From JACPPO01 sp965262505 (lineage in GTDB: Bacteria > Acidobacteriota > Vicinamibacteria > Vicinamibacterales > UBA2999): a stretch of DNA of 64,000 nt. The position numbers and the translations under genes were made by a program. The stretch lies in contig CBDHFM010000030.1 of the NCBI GenBank assembly GCA_965262505.1, positions 124,001 to 188,000 of the forward strand. Reading direction: 5' to 3'. Below the pieces are notes generated by a model. That model did no database searches. It was given only the letters and a program-made list of their open reading frames with translations, and was not told the origin of the DNA. The number at the start of each line of letters is the position of its first letter. The stretch's first letter is position 1. Shown here one piece after another: positions 40,800 to 49,904 of this stretch.

Positions 40800-41675
40800 C
40801 TACGGGGAACCCGCACCGCTCAGGACGGCGCGTGTACGGGCGATCGCCTCCTGCAGGTACCCAGGGTCCATCTCCATGCCGACGAAGCTGACTCCCAGTT
40901 GGGCGCACGCCACCGCGGTCGACCCCAGGCCGAGGAAGGGGTCGGCCACCATGCGGATCCGATCGAGACCGTGAAGCCGCAGGCACATCTCGGGAAGCCG
41001 GGGAGGGAAGGTGGCGGGGTGGGGGCGGTCCTTCTCGCGGCTCTGAATCGTCTCGTACGGGATGAACCACGTGTTACCTCGGCACCGGACGCCCGACGCG
41101 GCGGTGCGCCACCGGCCGACGTTTGACAAGTCCTGATAGCCCACGCCGATGGCTTGGCGGTCGATCGGCGCGTCGCCTTTCGGTGTGAAGTGAAACACGA
41201 ACTCGTGGCAGTCGTGCAGAAACCGCCGGCTGTTGATCGGTTTGTAGTGGCCCACCGCCAGATCGCGGTCGATCCCGGCGCGAGTGCCGGCCAACGCCTT
41301 TTCGATAGCGATCGACTTGACCCAGTGAATCGTGTTCTGCAGCCGGAGGTGAGGCCGCGCGGCAAGAGCAACGTCGATCGCTGTCCAGGGTTCGGTCGGC
41401 TTGGCGCCGACATTCAAGAACAGAGAGCCCTGCGGGGAGAGCGTCGTGGCAACCCGCCGGACCCAGTCGCCGGTCCACGCCAGGTACGTCTCGTGGGTCA
41501 TCGTGTCGTTGTAGGTGCGGTATTGGATCCCCAGGTTGTACGGGGGAGACGTGACGATCGCGTCTATCGAGCCCTGGGGTAGGCGGTCGAGCAATTGGAG
41601 GCAGTCGCCCAGATAGAAGCGGTAGGTCGCGCGGCCGGATGTGAAGGAAGTGTGAGGCTTCGGAAACCGGGGCAC
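40800..41675 (-). CDS. Orphan DNA methyltransferase (N4-cytosine/N6-adenine, beta-type order)
   Basis: A 291-residue modification enzyme. Catalytic motif IV TSPPYN is near residue 43 and the SAM-binding motif I, DPFLGLGSTAVAC, is near residue 255; this order is that of the beta class. The SPPY form fits either N4-cytosine or N6-adenine methylation. No restriction enzyme or helicase gene is adjacent, so it looks like an orphan methylase. The GTG start at 41675 follows TACAAT (41683-41688, minus strand) by seven bases, a leaderless layout; longer frames begin inside the IS630 end and are unlikely. Confidence 0.82.
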   Translation of the reverse strand: MPRFPKPHTSFTSGRATYRFYLGDCLQLLDRLPQGSIDAIVTSPPYNLGIQYRTYNDTMTHETYLAWTGDWVRRVATTLSPQGSLFLNVGAKPTEPWTAIDVALAARPHLRLQNTIHWVKSIAIEKALAGTRAGIDRDLAVGHYKPINSRRFLHDCHEFVFHFTPKGDAPIDRQAIGVGYQDLSNVGRWRTAASGVRCRGNTWFIPYETIQSREKDRPHPATFPPRLPEMCLRLHGLDRIRMVADPFLGLGSTAVACAQLGVSFVGMEMDPGYLQEAIARTRAVLSGAGSP

Positions 41676-41682
41676 CGGGACG

Positions 41683-41688
41683 ATTGTA
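41683..41688 (-). promoter_or_regulatory. -10 box (TACAAT) for the DNA methyltransferase
   Basis: TACAAT on the minus strand lies seven bases before the GTG start. The end of the IS630 element (41738) is about 50 bases further upstream, so the original -35 region is kept. Confidence 0.5.
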
Positions 41689-41812
41689 CCGTGAGGCTCC
41701 GGGGCGAACCTCCGGGACTGACCCGTACCGACCGCTAAAGCGCTTTTCAAATAGGCCTTGTACTACCTGGGGCGGTCGTGGTACTTCTGCGCGCACCGAT
41801 GCAGGAGGCCCG

Positions 41813-42175
41813 ATGCGTGCCTATTCGATGGATCTGCGAGAGCGGGCGCTCCTCGACAGCGATGCCGGGATGACGGCGGCCGAGGTGGCGGCGAAGTACC
41901 GCGTGAGCGGGTCGTGGGTGCGGCTACTGAAACAGCGGCGGCGCGACACGGGCGAGGTGGCGCCTCGCGTCCAGCGACATGGACGGCGCGGCATGCTTGA
42001 GCCGCACCTACACACCTTGGCCGCGCTGATTGCGGCGCACCCGGATCGCACGCTGGCTGAGCTGAAGGACGCCCTCGCCACGCCCGCGAGTGTGCCGACG
42101 GTCTGGCGCGCCGTGCGGGCCCTCGGCCTGACCGTTAAAAAACACGGTCCGCCCGTCCGAACACGATCGGCCTGA
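41813..42175 (+). CDS. IS630 family transposase, N-terminal HTH part
   Basis: A 120-residue frame starting MRAYSMDLRERALLDSD with AGGAGG directly upstream (41803-41808). It holds two helix-turn-helix units: MTAAEVAAKYRVSGSWVRLL (residues 20-39) and a second at LAELKDALATPASVPTVWRAV. The frame ends at 42175 after AAA AAA; the catalytic part continues in the +1 frame, most simply through slippage on the A6 run at 42137-42142, so the useful protein is the joined product. Confidence 0.82.
   Translation: MRAYSMDLRERALLDSDAGMTAAEVAAKYRVSGSWVRLLKQRRRDTGEVAPRVQRHGRRGMLEPHLHTLAALIAAHPDRTLAELKDALATPASVPTVWRAVRALGLTVKKHGPPVRTRSA
42137..42142 (+). other. A6 slippery run joining the two IS630 frames
   Basis: AAAAAA where the frame ending in LGLTVKK meets the downstream frame reading RPSEHDRPDVAAARVAW. 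A +1 (or -2) shift, by ribosomes or by RNA polymerase slippage, would give one continuous transposase. Alternatively the element is simply mutated. Confidence 0.5.
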
Positions 42176-42752
42176 CGTCGCGGCCGCGCGGGTCGCGTGG
42201 CACGCGGCGGCGCCGACCTGGGATGTCGCCCACCTCGTGTTTCTGGACGAAACCGGCATCACCACCAATCTGCTTCGGCGGTACGGCCGGGCACCGCGCG
42301 GCGCGCGCGTCCACGACCACGCCCCCTGCGGGCGCTGGCAGACCAGCACGTTTCTCGCCGCGTTGCGGGTCACGGGGCTGACCGCACCGGGGGTCTTCGA
42401 CGGCGCGATCGATGGCGAGAGCTTCCGCGCCTACATCGAACAGATCCTGGTGCCGACCCTGCAGCCCGGCGACATCGTCATTGCCGACAATCTCGGGGCC
42501 CACAAGGTCGCCGGCATCCAACGCGCCATCCAGGCCGCCGGGGCCACCCTCTGGTACTTGCCACCCTACAGCCCGGACCTCAATCCCATCGAGCTCTGCT
42601 TCGCGAAGCTCAAGGCCCTCGTTCGCACCGCTCGCTGTCGCAGCACCGAGACGCTCTGGCCGTTCCTCGGCGAGTGCTTGGCGCACTTCAGCCCTGACGA
42701 ATGCCGCAACTATGTTCGGCACTGCGGGTACGCGGCCGCCACACGGTCATGA
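42144..42752 (+). CDS. IS630 family transposase, C-terminal DDE part
   Basis: About 200 residues in the frame that becomes open at the A6 run. DDE motifs: HLVFLDETGI (first D), VIADNLGAHK (second D) and YSPDLNPIELCFAKLK (E after PDLNPIE), as in IS630/Tc1 transposases. An independent start is possible at GTG 42237 but would lack part of the catalytic core, so expression as a shifted fusion is more likely. Length of the fusion (about 310 residues) matches the family. Confidence 0.82.
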   Translation, partial: TVRPSEHDRPDVAAARVAWHAAAPTWDVAHLVFLDETGITTNLLRRYGRAPRGARVHDHAPCGRWQTSTFLAALRVTGLTAPGVFDGAIDGESFRAYIEQILVPTLQPGDIVIADNLGAHKVAGIQRAIQAAGATLWYLPPYSPDLNPIELCFAKLKALVRTARCRSTETLWPFLGECLAHFSPDECRNYVRHCGYAAATRS

Positions 42753-42760
42753 AAAGCGCT

Positions 42761-42976
42761 TTAAGACGCTCTGACGGCGAGCGACGCGACCGTCGCGACC
42801 GTCGCGGTTGCCCGCTCGACCGCAATTGTGTGATTACGCCGATGACCGTACGCGTCGCACCCTTGACCCTTCTCCTCGACGTAGGTTAGCTCACGGCTGG
42901 TCCCGGCTTCGCGGTATCGGCCGATCACACATCCGCAGGTCAGGGTTCGAAATCCGAGAAGCCGTACCAGACTCAT
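42761..42976 (-). CDS. Small hypothetical protein, 3' end formed by IS630 junction
   Basis: A 71-residue protein beginning MSLVRLLGFRTLTCGCVIGR and containing REAGTSRELTYVEEKGQGCD, with a Cys-Gly-Cys pair. GGAGGG lies five bases before the ATG, strong support for translation. The stop is TAA at 42763-42761, made by the last base of the IS630 end and its TA duplication, so the final residues may have been replaced on insertion. Family not recognised. Confidence 0.5.
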   Translation of the reverse strand: MSLVRLLGFRTLTCGCVIGRYREAGTSRELTYVEEKGQGCDAYGHRRNHTIAVERATATVATVASLAVRAS

Positions 42977-43444
42977 TGCCGCCCTCCGCACTCCATGGTA
43001 GCAAGGTCCGCACCATTGAGCCGCGCCGGGGTCAGGGCCTCGGCCAATGGGCCTGGCCCCCTGAATATCGAGAAATTCCAGTCAAAAATGAGTGGGCTCC
43101 AACGCGCAGCGCACAGGCAGCTGTTGTCGCAGGGCCACGGTGGCGTGGCACCAAACCAACGCCTTTGGATCTTCTTCAAAGGATTGGAGGCGGTAGGCCG
43201 CGGGCCGCCGTGGTTTGGCGCCGCACGGCATACCGCGGTCGACGCAGACGGTTCTGTCATCGGTGTCACACTTCCGGATGCGTCTTTCGGGCTTGGTTGA
43301 CGAAAATTGGTAGGCGGAGGGCAGGTTTCGCCCCCGCCGGTACTGTCAAGGGCCCTTGCGCGCTACAGTTTGTTTGCTACAATGCCGACACAAATTCGTA
43401 GCCAGCCAACGCATCGTAACCGGTTATCGCACAAAGGTTTACTA
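42977..43444. other. 468-bp stretch with promoter and 5' leader, no gene seen
   Basis: No gene recognised. The last 90 bases carry the promoter (43356-43383) and leader of the LysM/S11 gene. Interrupted inverted text around GGCACCAAACCA (about 43145) and TGGTTTGGCGCC (about 43210) might form a long-range stem. Confidence 0.5.
43356..43383 (+). promoter_or_regulatory. Sigma70-type promoter of the LysM/S11 peptidase gene
   Basis: TTGCGC (43356-43361), a 16-base spacer and TACAAT (43378-43383). The start codon (GTG 43445) is about 55 bases past the predicted start site and has AAAGG at 43433-43437. Confidence 0.55.
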
Positions 43445-44977
43445 GTGACCCAGACCAGGCTGTTCAGAAACGCCCGACTCATCTGCGTCCTGGGTGCGCT
43501 TGCCGCGCCGGGGTTCCAAACGATCACGGTTGCCCAGACCGCTCCGCCGCGAGGACCGAGCCAGACCCAGGAGCGCCTTGGGCTTTCCGGGGGCCAGTCG
43601 GCGGCGTCCCAGGGCGAGCGCATAACCCACCTTATCCGGCGTGGCGAAACACTCACGTCGATCTCGAGGCGGTACGGCACGACCGTGGCCGCCGTGCAGG
43701 CGTGGAACGGGCTCCGCGGGAGCCGTATCCGGGCCGGTCAGCAGCTCACCATCCTCACAGGGTCCTTGCCGCAGGCCGCGGCGTCGGGCGGCGAAACCGT
43801 AACCCATGTCATCCGGCGCGGGGAGACGCTCTCGTCGATCTCAAGGCGATACGGCACGACCGTGGCCGCCGTGCAAGCGTGGAACGGGCTCCGCGGAAGC
43901 ACCATCCGGGAGGGCCGGCGGCTCACTATTTACACGACTGGCCCTGCCGCGGCGGAGGCGACGACGCGGCCGGCCGGCCAGCGTGTGACGCACCTGATCC
44001 GGCGGGGGGAGACGCTCTCGTCCATTGCCCGGTACTACGGCACGACCGTGAGAGCCGTGCAGGCCTCGAATGGGCTCGGCGGGAGCACCATCCGGGCGGG
44101 CCGGCGCCTCACAGTCGTCACGACGCGTCCTGCCGCGGCGGTGTCGACGGCGGGGAGGGCGGGGTTCAAGTTCGACGAGAACGGCGACCAGGTGCCCGAC
44201 CTGCGGGCCCAGGCTGCCATCATCTACAACCCGGCCACGGGGCAGGTGCTGTGGGAAGAGAACTCCCAGAGCCAGCGGTCGATCGCCAGCATTACGAAGG
44301 TGATGACGGCCGTGGTGTTCCTCGAGGACTCACCGGACCTGTCACGCGAGGTAGTGATTGAGCGCGCGGACGTGCGCCGGGCGTCGGTCACCTACCTTCG
44401 TGCCGGCGACAAGATCTCGACCGGTGAACTGCTGCACCTCCAGCTGATCGCCTCTGATAACGCGGCGGCGCGTGCGCTCGCGCGCGTTTCTCCGCAGGGA
44501 TCGACCGGCTTTGTCGCGCGTATGAACCAGAAGGCAGCGGAACTCGGCCTCACCAATACACATTACGACGATCCCTCCGGGCTCCGTGCGGGGAACGTCT
44601 CGTCGGCGTATGACATGGCGAGGCTGATCGCGTACGTGGGCGGTGACGAGCGTATCGCAAGCATCATGCAGAAGCAGCGTCACCGCCTGACGGTGGGACG
44701 CCGGCAGATAGCCGTCCGCAGTACCAACCAGCTCGTGAGGGAGGGTGATGTCGACGTGGTCAGCGGGAAGACCGGCTTCATCAGGAGGGCCGGTTACTGC
44801 CTCGTCACGTTGCTGCGATTACCCCAGGGTGGCCCCCAGTTCGCCGTCGTGGTGCTCGGCGCCAGGTCGAGCGCTGAGCGCTTCGGGGAAGCCCTCCATC
44901 TTTTCAACTGGCTCGCGAGCCGCGCACAGGACCTGCTCGCCGTGCCGGTCCAGGCGGCGGTCGCGAACGGAATTTAA
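43445..44977 (+). CDS. Triple-LysM D-alanyl-D-alanine carboxypeptidase (S11 type)
   Basis: A 510-residue exported protein acting on peptidoglycan. After a signal peptide come three LysM domains, each starting THLIRRGETL or THVIRRGETL and containing SISRRYGTTVAAVQAWNGL (about residues 58-105, 118-160, 180-222). The S11 peptidase domain follows with the three penicillin-binding motifs SITK (SxxK, about residue 283), SDN, and KTG. The LysM units are so alike in DNA that they look recently duplicated. GTG 43445 chosen from its AAAGG site. Unlike most DacA proteins it has no C-terminal amphipathic anchor visible. Confidence 0.85.
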   Translation: MTQTRLFRNARLICVLGALAAPGFQTITVAQTAPPRGPSQTQERLGLSGGQSAASQGERITHLIRRGETLTSISRRYGTTVAAVQAWNGLRGSRIRAGQQLTILTGSLPQAAASGGETVTHVIRRGETLSSISRRYGTTVAAVQAWNGLRGSTIREGRRLTIYTTGPAAAEATTRPAGQRVTHLIRRGETLSSIARYYGTTVRAVQASNGLGGSTIRAGRRLTVVTTRPAAAVSTAGRAGFKFDENGDQVPDLRAQAAIIYNPATGQVLWEENSQSQRSIASITKVMTAVVFLEDSPDLSREVVIERADVRRASVTYLRAGDKISTGELLHLQLIASDNAAARALARVSPQGSTGFVARMNQKAAELGLTNTHYDDPSGLRAGNVSSAYDMARLIAYVGGDERIASIMQKQRHRLTVGRRQIAVRSTNQLVREGDVDVVSGKTGFIRRAGYCLVTLLRLPQGGPQFAVVVLGARSSAERFGEALHLFNWLASRAQDLLAVPVQAAVANGI

Positions 44978-45018
44978 CCGCTCTTTGGTCTCACGCGGGC
45001 CGAAAGCCTTCCGCACCG

Positions 45019-45918
45019 TCACCTCGAATATCCCCGTTGAATGGCCGCCGCGTCGAGCGGAAGGGTGGCCACGCTATCGACGACAGGCATGACCGGCCTT
45101 GTCGCCCGCCGTCCGTCGTACGCCTTGAGATAGCGCTTGCAAGCGTTGCACGCGTAGACGCGATACTGGCCGTCCGGCGTCGCAAACGACGTGATCGTCG
45201 AACGGTCGCTGTTGTGACAGTAAGGGCAGGTCAGCGGATCGAACTTCCAGTGGAGCGTGCAGCGGCCGCAGATCAGGTGCCGTTCCGCCGCCCGCGTAAT
45301 CACCGACAAGTCAGGCTCTCCGCCGCACAGCGGGCAGTGCGCATGCGACCAGACTGTCAGCTCGGCGCGCTGCTGCAGGACCTCCGCGCAGCGAGAGAGA
45401 AACGGCCGCATCGCCAGCGTCAACAACTGGTCGAGCGCCTCCTCGTCCGCCGCCGGCCCTTCGGCGGGCGAACGCGTACCGAACGGCGCCACAGCGTGTT
45501 TCTCCGCTCCTGATCGGTACCACTGGCCGACGATCTCGACCAGCGCCATGTCGCGCTCAAGTGCCTGCACTCTCTGTTGGTCGGCGTCTTCCAGCGCACC
45601 GAACCGCCGCATGATGTCGGCTGTCTGGCGGACGACCAATCGAAGGTCCGTCGGCTCGAGCGGGATGTCTTCGAAGTGCAGCAGCGGGCGCGCCTCTGCC
45701 TCGTGGCTCGCCATGATATCGGCGCTCAGTTCGAACGAGGGCAGGGGGATCCGCGCCTGCACACGTCGCTGCACCGCCAGGAACTCGAGGTGCATGTCGA
45801 CGGCATCAGCCAACTCGGGCTGGCGTTCTCGTATCGCGCGAAGCTCGACCGATTCGCGTGTGTCTGGACGGCCGTGACGAACTGCGCGAGGTGCGGGATC
45901 GGCCACTGAGAGAATCAT
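45019..45918 (-). CDS. fdhE: FdhE-like formate dehydrogenase accessory protein
   Basis: A 299-residue protein with the four cysteine pairs of FdhE: CPLCGG, CGRC, CPYC and CNAC, which bind iron or zinc. FdhE helps assemble formate dehydrogenase, probably at the membrane-bound or exported enzyme. No fdh structural genes are in the window, so its client is elsewhere. The start ATG 45918 gives MILSVADPAPRAV; a longer frame exists upstream. Divergent from glgA. Confidence 0.82.
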   Translation of the reverse strand: MILSVADPAPRAVRHGRPDTRESVELRAIRERQPELADAVDMHLEFLAVQRRVQARIPLPSFELSADIMASHEAEARPLLHFEDIPLEPTDLRLVVRQTADIMRRFGALEDADQQRVQALERDMALVEIVGQWYRSGAEKHAVAPFGTRSPAEGPAADEEALDQLLTLAMRPFLSRCAEVLQQRAELTVWSHAHCPLCGGEPDLSVITRAAERHLICGRCTLHWKFDPLTCPYCHNSDRSTITSFATPDGQYRVYACNACKRYLKAYDGRRATRPVMPVVDSVATLPLDAAAIQRGYSR

Positions 45919-46025
45919 ACAGGGACGAGGGCCAGGGCCCAGGCCTCGACATGGGCGCTCAGGCACGCAGAGTCACATGTCAGGTGTCCTTGGGCCGCCC
46001 CGTTGGTGCTAGTGTTGATCTGGCG

Positions 46026-47456
46026 ATGCGGATCCTGATGGTCGCGTCAGAGGCCGCACCGTTTGTGAAGACGGGCGGCTTGGCGGACGTCATTGCCGCG
46101 CTCCCATGTGCGCTGGTGCGGCTTGGTCATTCAGTTGACGTCGTGATCCCGCGGTACCGCGGGATCGCGGCCGGCGAGCCGGTCGGACGGGTGACTGTGC
46201 CCCTTGGCAGGCAGGTCGAGAATGCGACTGTCTACGCGGTTGTCGAAGCCGGCGTACGCAGGGTCTTCATCGAGCAGGCGGGATACTTCGACCGCGAGTA
46301 CCTCTACGGCGCCGTCGGTCACGACTACCCGGACAATCCTGAGCGGTTTGCGTTTCTGTCGCGTGCGGCCCTCGAATGGGCTGCGTCCTCCGGTGAGCGG
46401 TACGACGTGATTCATGCCCATGACTGGCAGGCTGGGCTCGTGCCGGTCCTCCTCCGACAACTCACCACGCCCGTGTTTCGCGGCGTGTCGACCGTCTTCA
46501 CGATTCACAACCTGGCGTACCAAGGTATCTTCGACGCGAGCTGGCTGCCGCGCCTCGGACTCGGCTGGGAGCTGATGCACGTCAACGCCCTCGAGTACTG
46601 GAACCGGATCAGCCTTCTCAAGGGCGGCATTGTGTTCAGCCGTTTCCTCACCACGGTGAGTCCCCGGTATGCCCGCGAAATTCAGACTCGCGAGTACGGG
46701 GTTGGGTTCGACGGTATTCTTCGCAACCGATCCGCCGACCTCACGGGGATACGGAACGGGATCGATTACGATCGATGGGATCCGGCGCGCGATCCGTATC
46801 TGCCCGAGCCCTTCGACGCCACCTGTCTTGATCGGAAGGCGGCGGCCAAACGGATCGTGCTCGAAATGTTCGGGTTGCCCGGCGACGAGAAAGCCCGGCG
46901 GCGACCGCTCGTCGGGATGATCTCCCGGCTGGTCGATCAGAAAGGATTCGATTTGCTGGCTGGGCTCGTCGAGGAGCTTCCGCGCCTGGGCGCATCGTTT
47001 GTCTTGCTGGGGGTCGGCGAGCGGCGATACGAGGATCTCTGGCTGGCGTTGGCGGCACGGTATCCGGATCGTGTCGCGGCGAAAATCGGTTTTGATGAGG
47101 CGATGGCGCATCGAATTGAAGGCGGCGCCGACCTTTTCCTGATGCCGTCGCGTTTCGAACCGTGCGGGCTCAACCAGATGTACAGCCTCCGATACGGAAC
47201 CATTCCCGTGGTGCATGCGACGGGCGGGTTGTACGACACCGTACGTAACTATGAACCGACGACCGGGCTGGGCACCGGTTTTACCTTCGATGAGTACTCA
47301 TCGCCGGCGCTGCTCAGGACGCTGCGATGGGCCCTTAGTGTCTACGAGGACCCTTCCATGTGGCGGCGGATGCAGATCGCCGGCATGCAGGAGGACTTTT
47401 CGTGGGCCGCATCGGCTCGGGAGTACGTCACAATATATGAGAGGTCCGGGTCGTAG
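46026..47456 (+). CDS. glgA: Glycogen synthase (ADP-glucose, GT5)
   Basis: A 476-residue GT5 starch/glycogen synthase transferring glucose from ADP-glucose to an alpha-1,4-glucan. The KTGGL motif (residues 15-19) binding the nucleotide sugar is present, as are IHAHDWQAGL, VFTIHNLAYQG and the C-terminal PSRFEPCGLNQMYSLRYGT with the catalytic E-x7-E. Normal length. No clear ribosome-binding site before the ATG. Twenty-three bases before trxA and probably co-transcribed with it. Confidence 0.93.
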   Translation: MRILMVASEAAPFVKTGGLADVIAALPCALVRLGHSVDVVIPRYRGIAAGEPVGRVTVPLGRQVENATVYAVVEAGVRRVFIEQAGYFDREYLYGAVGHDYPDNPERFAFLSRAALEWAASSGERYDVIHAHDWQAGLVPVLLRQLTTPVFRGVSTVFTIHNLAYQGIFDASWLPRLGLGWELMHVNALEYWNRISLLKGGIVFSRFLTTVSPRYAREIQTREYGVGFDGILRNRSADLTGIRNGIDYDRWDPARDPYLPEPFDATCLDRKAAAKRIVLEMFGLPGDEKARRRPLVGMISRLVDQKGFDLLAGLVEELPRLGASFVLLGVGERRYEDLWLALAARYPDRVAAKIGFDEAMAHRIEGGADLFLMPSRFEPCGLNQMYSLRYGTIPVVHATGGLYDTVRNYEPTTGLGTGFTFDEYSSPALLRTLRWALSVYEDPSMWRRMQIAGMQEDFSWAASAREYVTIYERSGS

Positions 47457-47479
47457 CGACCCAGCAACCGGAGAGACAG

Positions 47480-47806
47480 ATGGCATCCGACAAGATCCAG
47501 ACATTTACCGACAGCAATTTCGATGCGGAGACGAAGAACGGCGTCGTGCTCGTGGACTTCTGGGCCGAGTGGTGCGGTCCCTGCCGGCGTATTGCGCCGG
47601 CTGTCGAGGCCCTTGCGGGTGAGTTCGACGGCCGGGCCACCGTCGGCAAGCTGAACGTCGACGAGAATCCCGCTGTGCCTGGGCGCTTCATGATCCGCGG
47701 CATCCCCACGCTCCTGATCTTCAAGAACGGCCAGCTCGCAGAGACGCTGGTCGGTCTGGCGCAGAAGGAAGACATCGCGCGCTTGATCGAAAAGCACCTC
47801 GAGTAA
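47480..47806 (+). CDS. trxA: Thioredoxin
   Basis: A 108-residue thioredoxin. Active site WCGPCR (in VDFWAEWCGPCRRIAP) and the cis-proline in IRGIPTLLIFKNGQ. Reduces disulphides in cytoplasmic proteins. GGAGAGACAG precedes the ATG. Its stop overlaps the trxB start (TAATG), so reductase and thioredoxin are made together. Confidence 0.97.
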   Translation: MASDKIQTFTDSNFDAETKNGVVLVDFWAEWCGPCRRIAPAVEALAGEFDGRATVGKLNVDENPAVPGRFMIRGIPTLLIFKNGQLAETLVGLAQKEDIARLIEKHLE

Positions 47807-48768
47807 TGGCGGATCAGCAGGTCGTCATCATCGGGTCCGGTCCGGCCGGGTTGACGGCAGCGCTGTACGCGGCGCGCGCCAACCTGAAACCGCTGCTCAT
47901 CGAGGGGCTTGAAGCGGGCGGGCAACTGATGCTGACGACGATGGTCGACAACTGGCCCGGCTTCCGGGACGGGATCATGGGGCCCGACCTGATGGCCGAG
48001 ATGCGCGCACAGGCGGTGCGCTTCGGCACCGAGACTCTGGACGGCAATATCACGACGGTCGACGTGGGCCAGCGGCCCTTCACGCTCGTCATGAGCGGCG
48101 GCCGGCAGATCACTACGGGAGCGCTCGTGATTGCCACTGGGGCCGCCGCACGCTGGCTGGAGATCGGCTCCGATCGCAAGCTGTCGGGGCACGGCGTCTC
48201 TACCTGTGCCACATGCGATGGCTACTTCTTCAAGGGACGGCCGATCGCCGTCGTGGGTGGAGGCGATTCGGCGCTGGAGGAGGCGATCTACCTCACGAAG
48301 TTTGCCTCGAAGGTGACCGTCGTGCACCGGCGCGAGGCGCTGCGCGCCTCGAAGATCATGCAGGACAAGGCGTTTGCGAACGCCAAGATCGATTTCATCT
48401 GGGATTCCGCTATCGCCGAGATCAAGGACGTCGGGAAGGGGGAGGTCACGGGCGTCGTCGTGCGGAACCTGAAGACGGAGCAGCTCAGCGACCTGCCGCT
48501 CGACGGCGTGTTCATCGCCATCGGCCACACCCCGAACACATCGTTGTTCGAGGGACAGATCGAACTCGACGCCAACGGCTACATCGTGACCCGCGAGGGT
48601 ACCCGGACGAACGTGCCAGGTGTGTTCGCCGCCGGGGATGTCCAGGACCACGTGTATCGGCAGGCGGTCACGGCCGCTGGATCCGGCTGCATGGCAGCCA
48701 TCGACGCCGAACGCTACCTCGAAGGACTGCCGCAGGGCGTCAGCGAGACCCAGTACACCGTCGCCTAA
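47806..48768 (+). CDS. trxB: Thioredoxin reductase
   Basis: A 320-residue FAD/NADPH enzyme that reduces thioredoxin. FAD motif VIIGSGPAGLTAALYAARA (residues 6-24), redox-active CATC in STCATCDGYF (about 136-139), NADPH motif VVGGGDSALEEA, and the C-terminal FAAGDVQD FAD loop. Translationally coupled to trxA. Confidence 0.97.
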   Translation: MADQQVVIIGSGPAGLTAALYAARANLKPLLIEGLEAGGQLMLTTMVDNWPGFRDGIMGPDLMAEMRAQAVRFGTETLDGNITTVDVGQRPFTLVMSGGRQITTGALVIATGAAARWLEIGSDRKLSGHGVSTCATCDGYFFKGRPIAVVGGGDSALEEAIYLTKFASKVTVVHRREALRASKIMQDKAFANAKIDFIWDSAIAEIKDVGKGEVTGVVVRNLKTEQLSDLPLDGVFIAIGHTPNTSLFEGQIELDANGYIVTREGTRTNVPGVFAAGDVQDHVYRQAVTAAGSGCMAAIDAERYLEGLPQGVSETQYTVA

Positions 48769-48808
48769 GCAGCGCCGGCGTGCCGGGTGGCCGCGGACGA
48801 CCGTATGT

Positions 48809-49867
<1,059 letters not shown>

Positions 49868-49904
49868 TGGCTCTCGTTCGTACTGTGCGAAGCGTTCGCG
49901 TCGC

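Larger units (their letters stand above)
41738..42761 (+). mobile_element. Complete IS630-family insertion sequence
   Basis: A 1024-bp element with 11-base perfect ends (AAGCGCTTTTC and its complement) and a TA on each side (41736-41737, 42762-42763), the IS630/Tc1-mariner target duplication. It carries a transposase split over two frames. It separates an orphan DNA methyltransferase from a small gene whose stop codon is formed at the right junction. Confidence 0.92.

Noticed and set aside
42237..42752. IS630 second frame as an independent gene from GTG 42237
   Set aside because: This start would cut off conserved residues before the first catalytic aspartate, and there is no ribosome-binding site; a shifted fusion is more likely.
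42904..42969. tRNA-like segment with a 7-bp CGGCTTC/GAAGCCG stem, GGGTTCGAAATCC and a nearby ACCA
   Set aside because: The internal length is too short for a D arm and the T stem pairs at only about three positions. The opposite strand encodes a small protein with a strong ribosome-binding site, which explains the sequence better.
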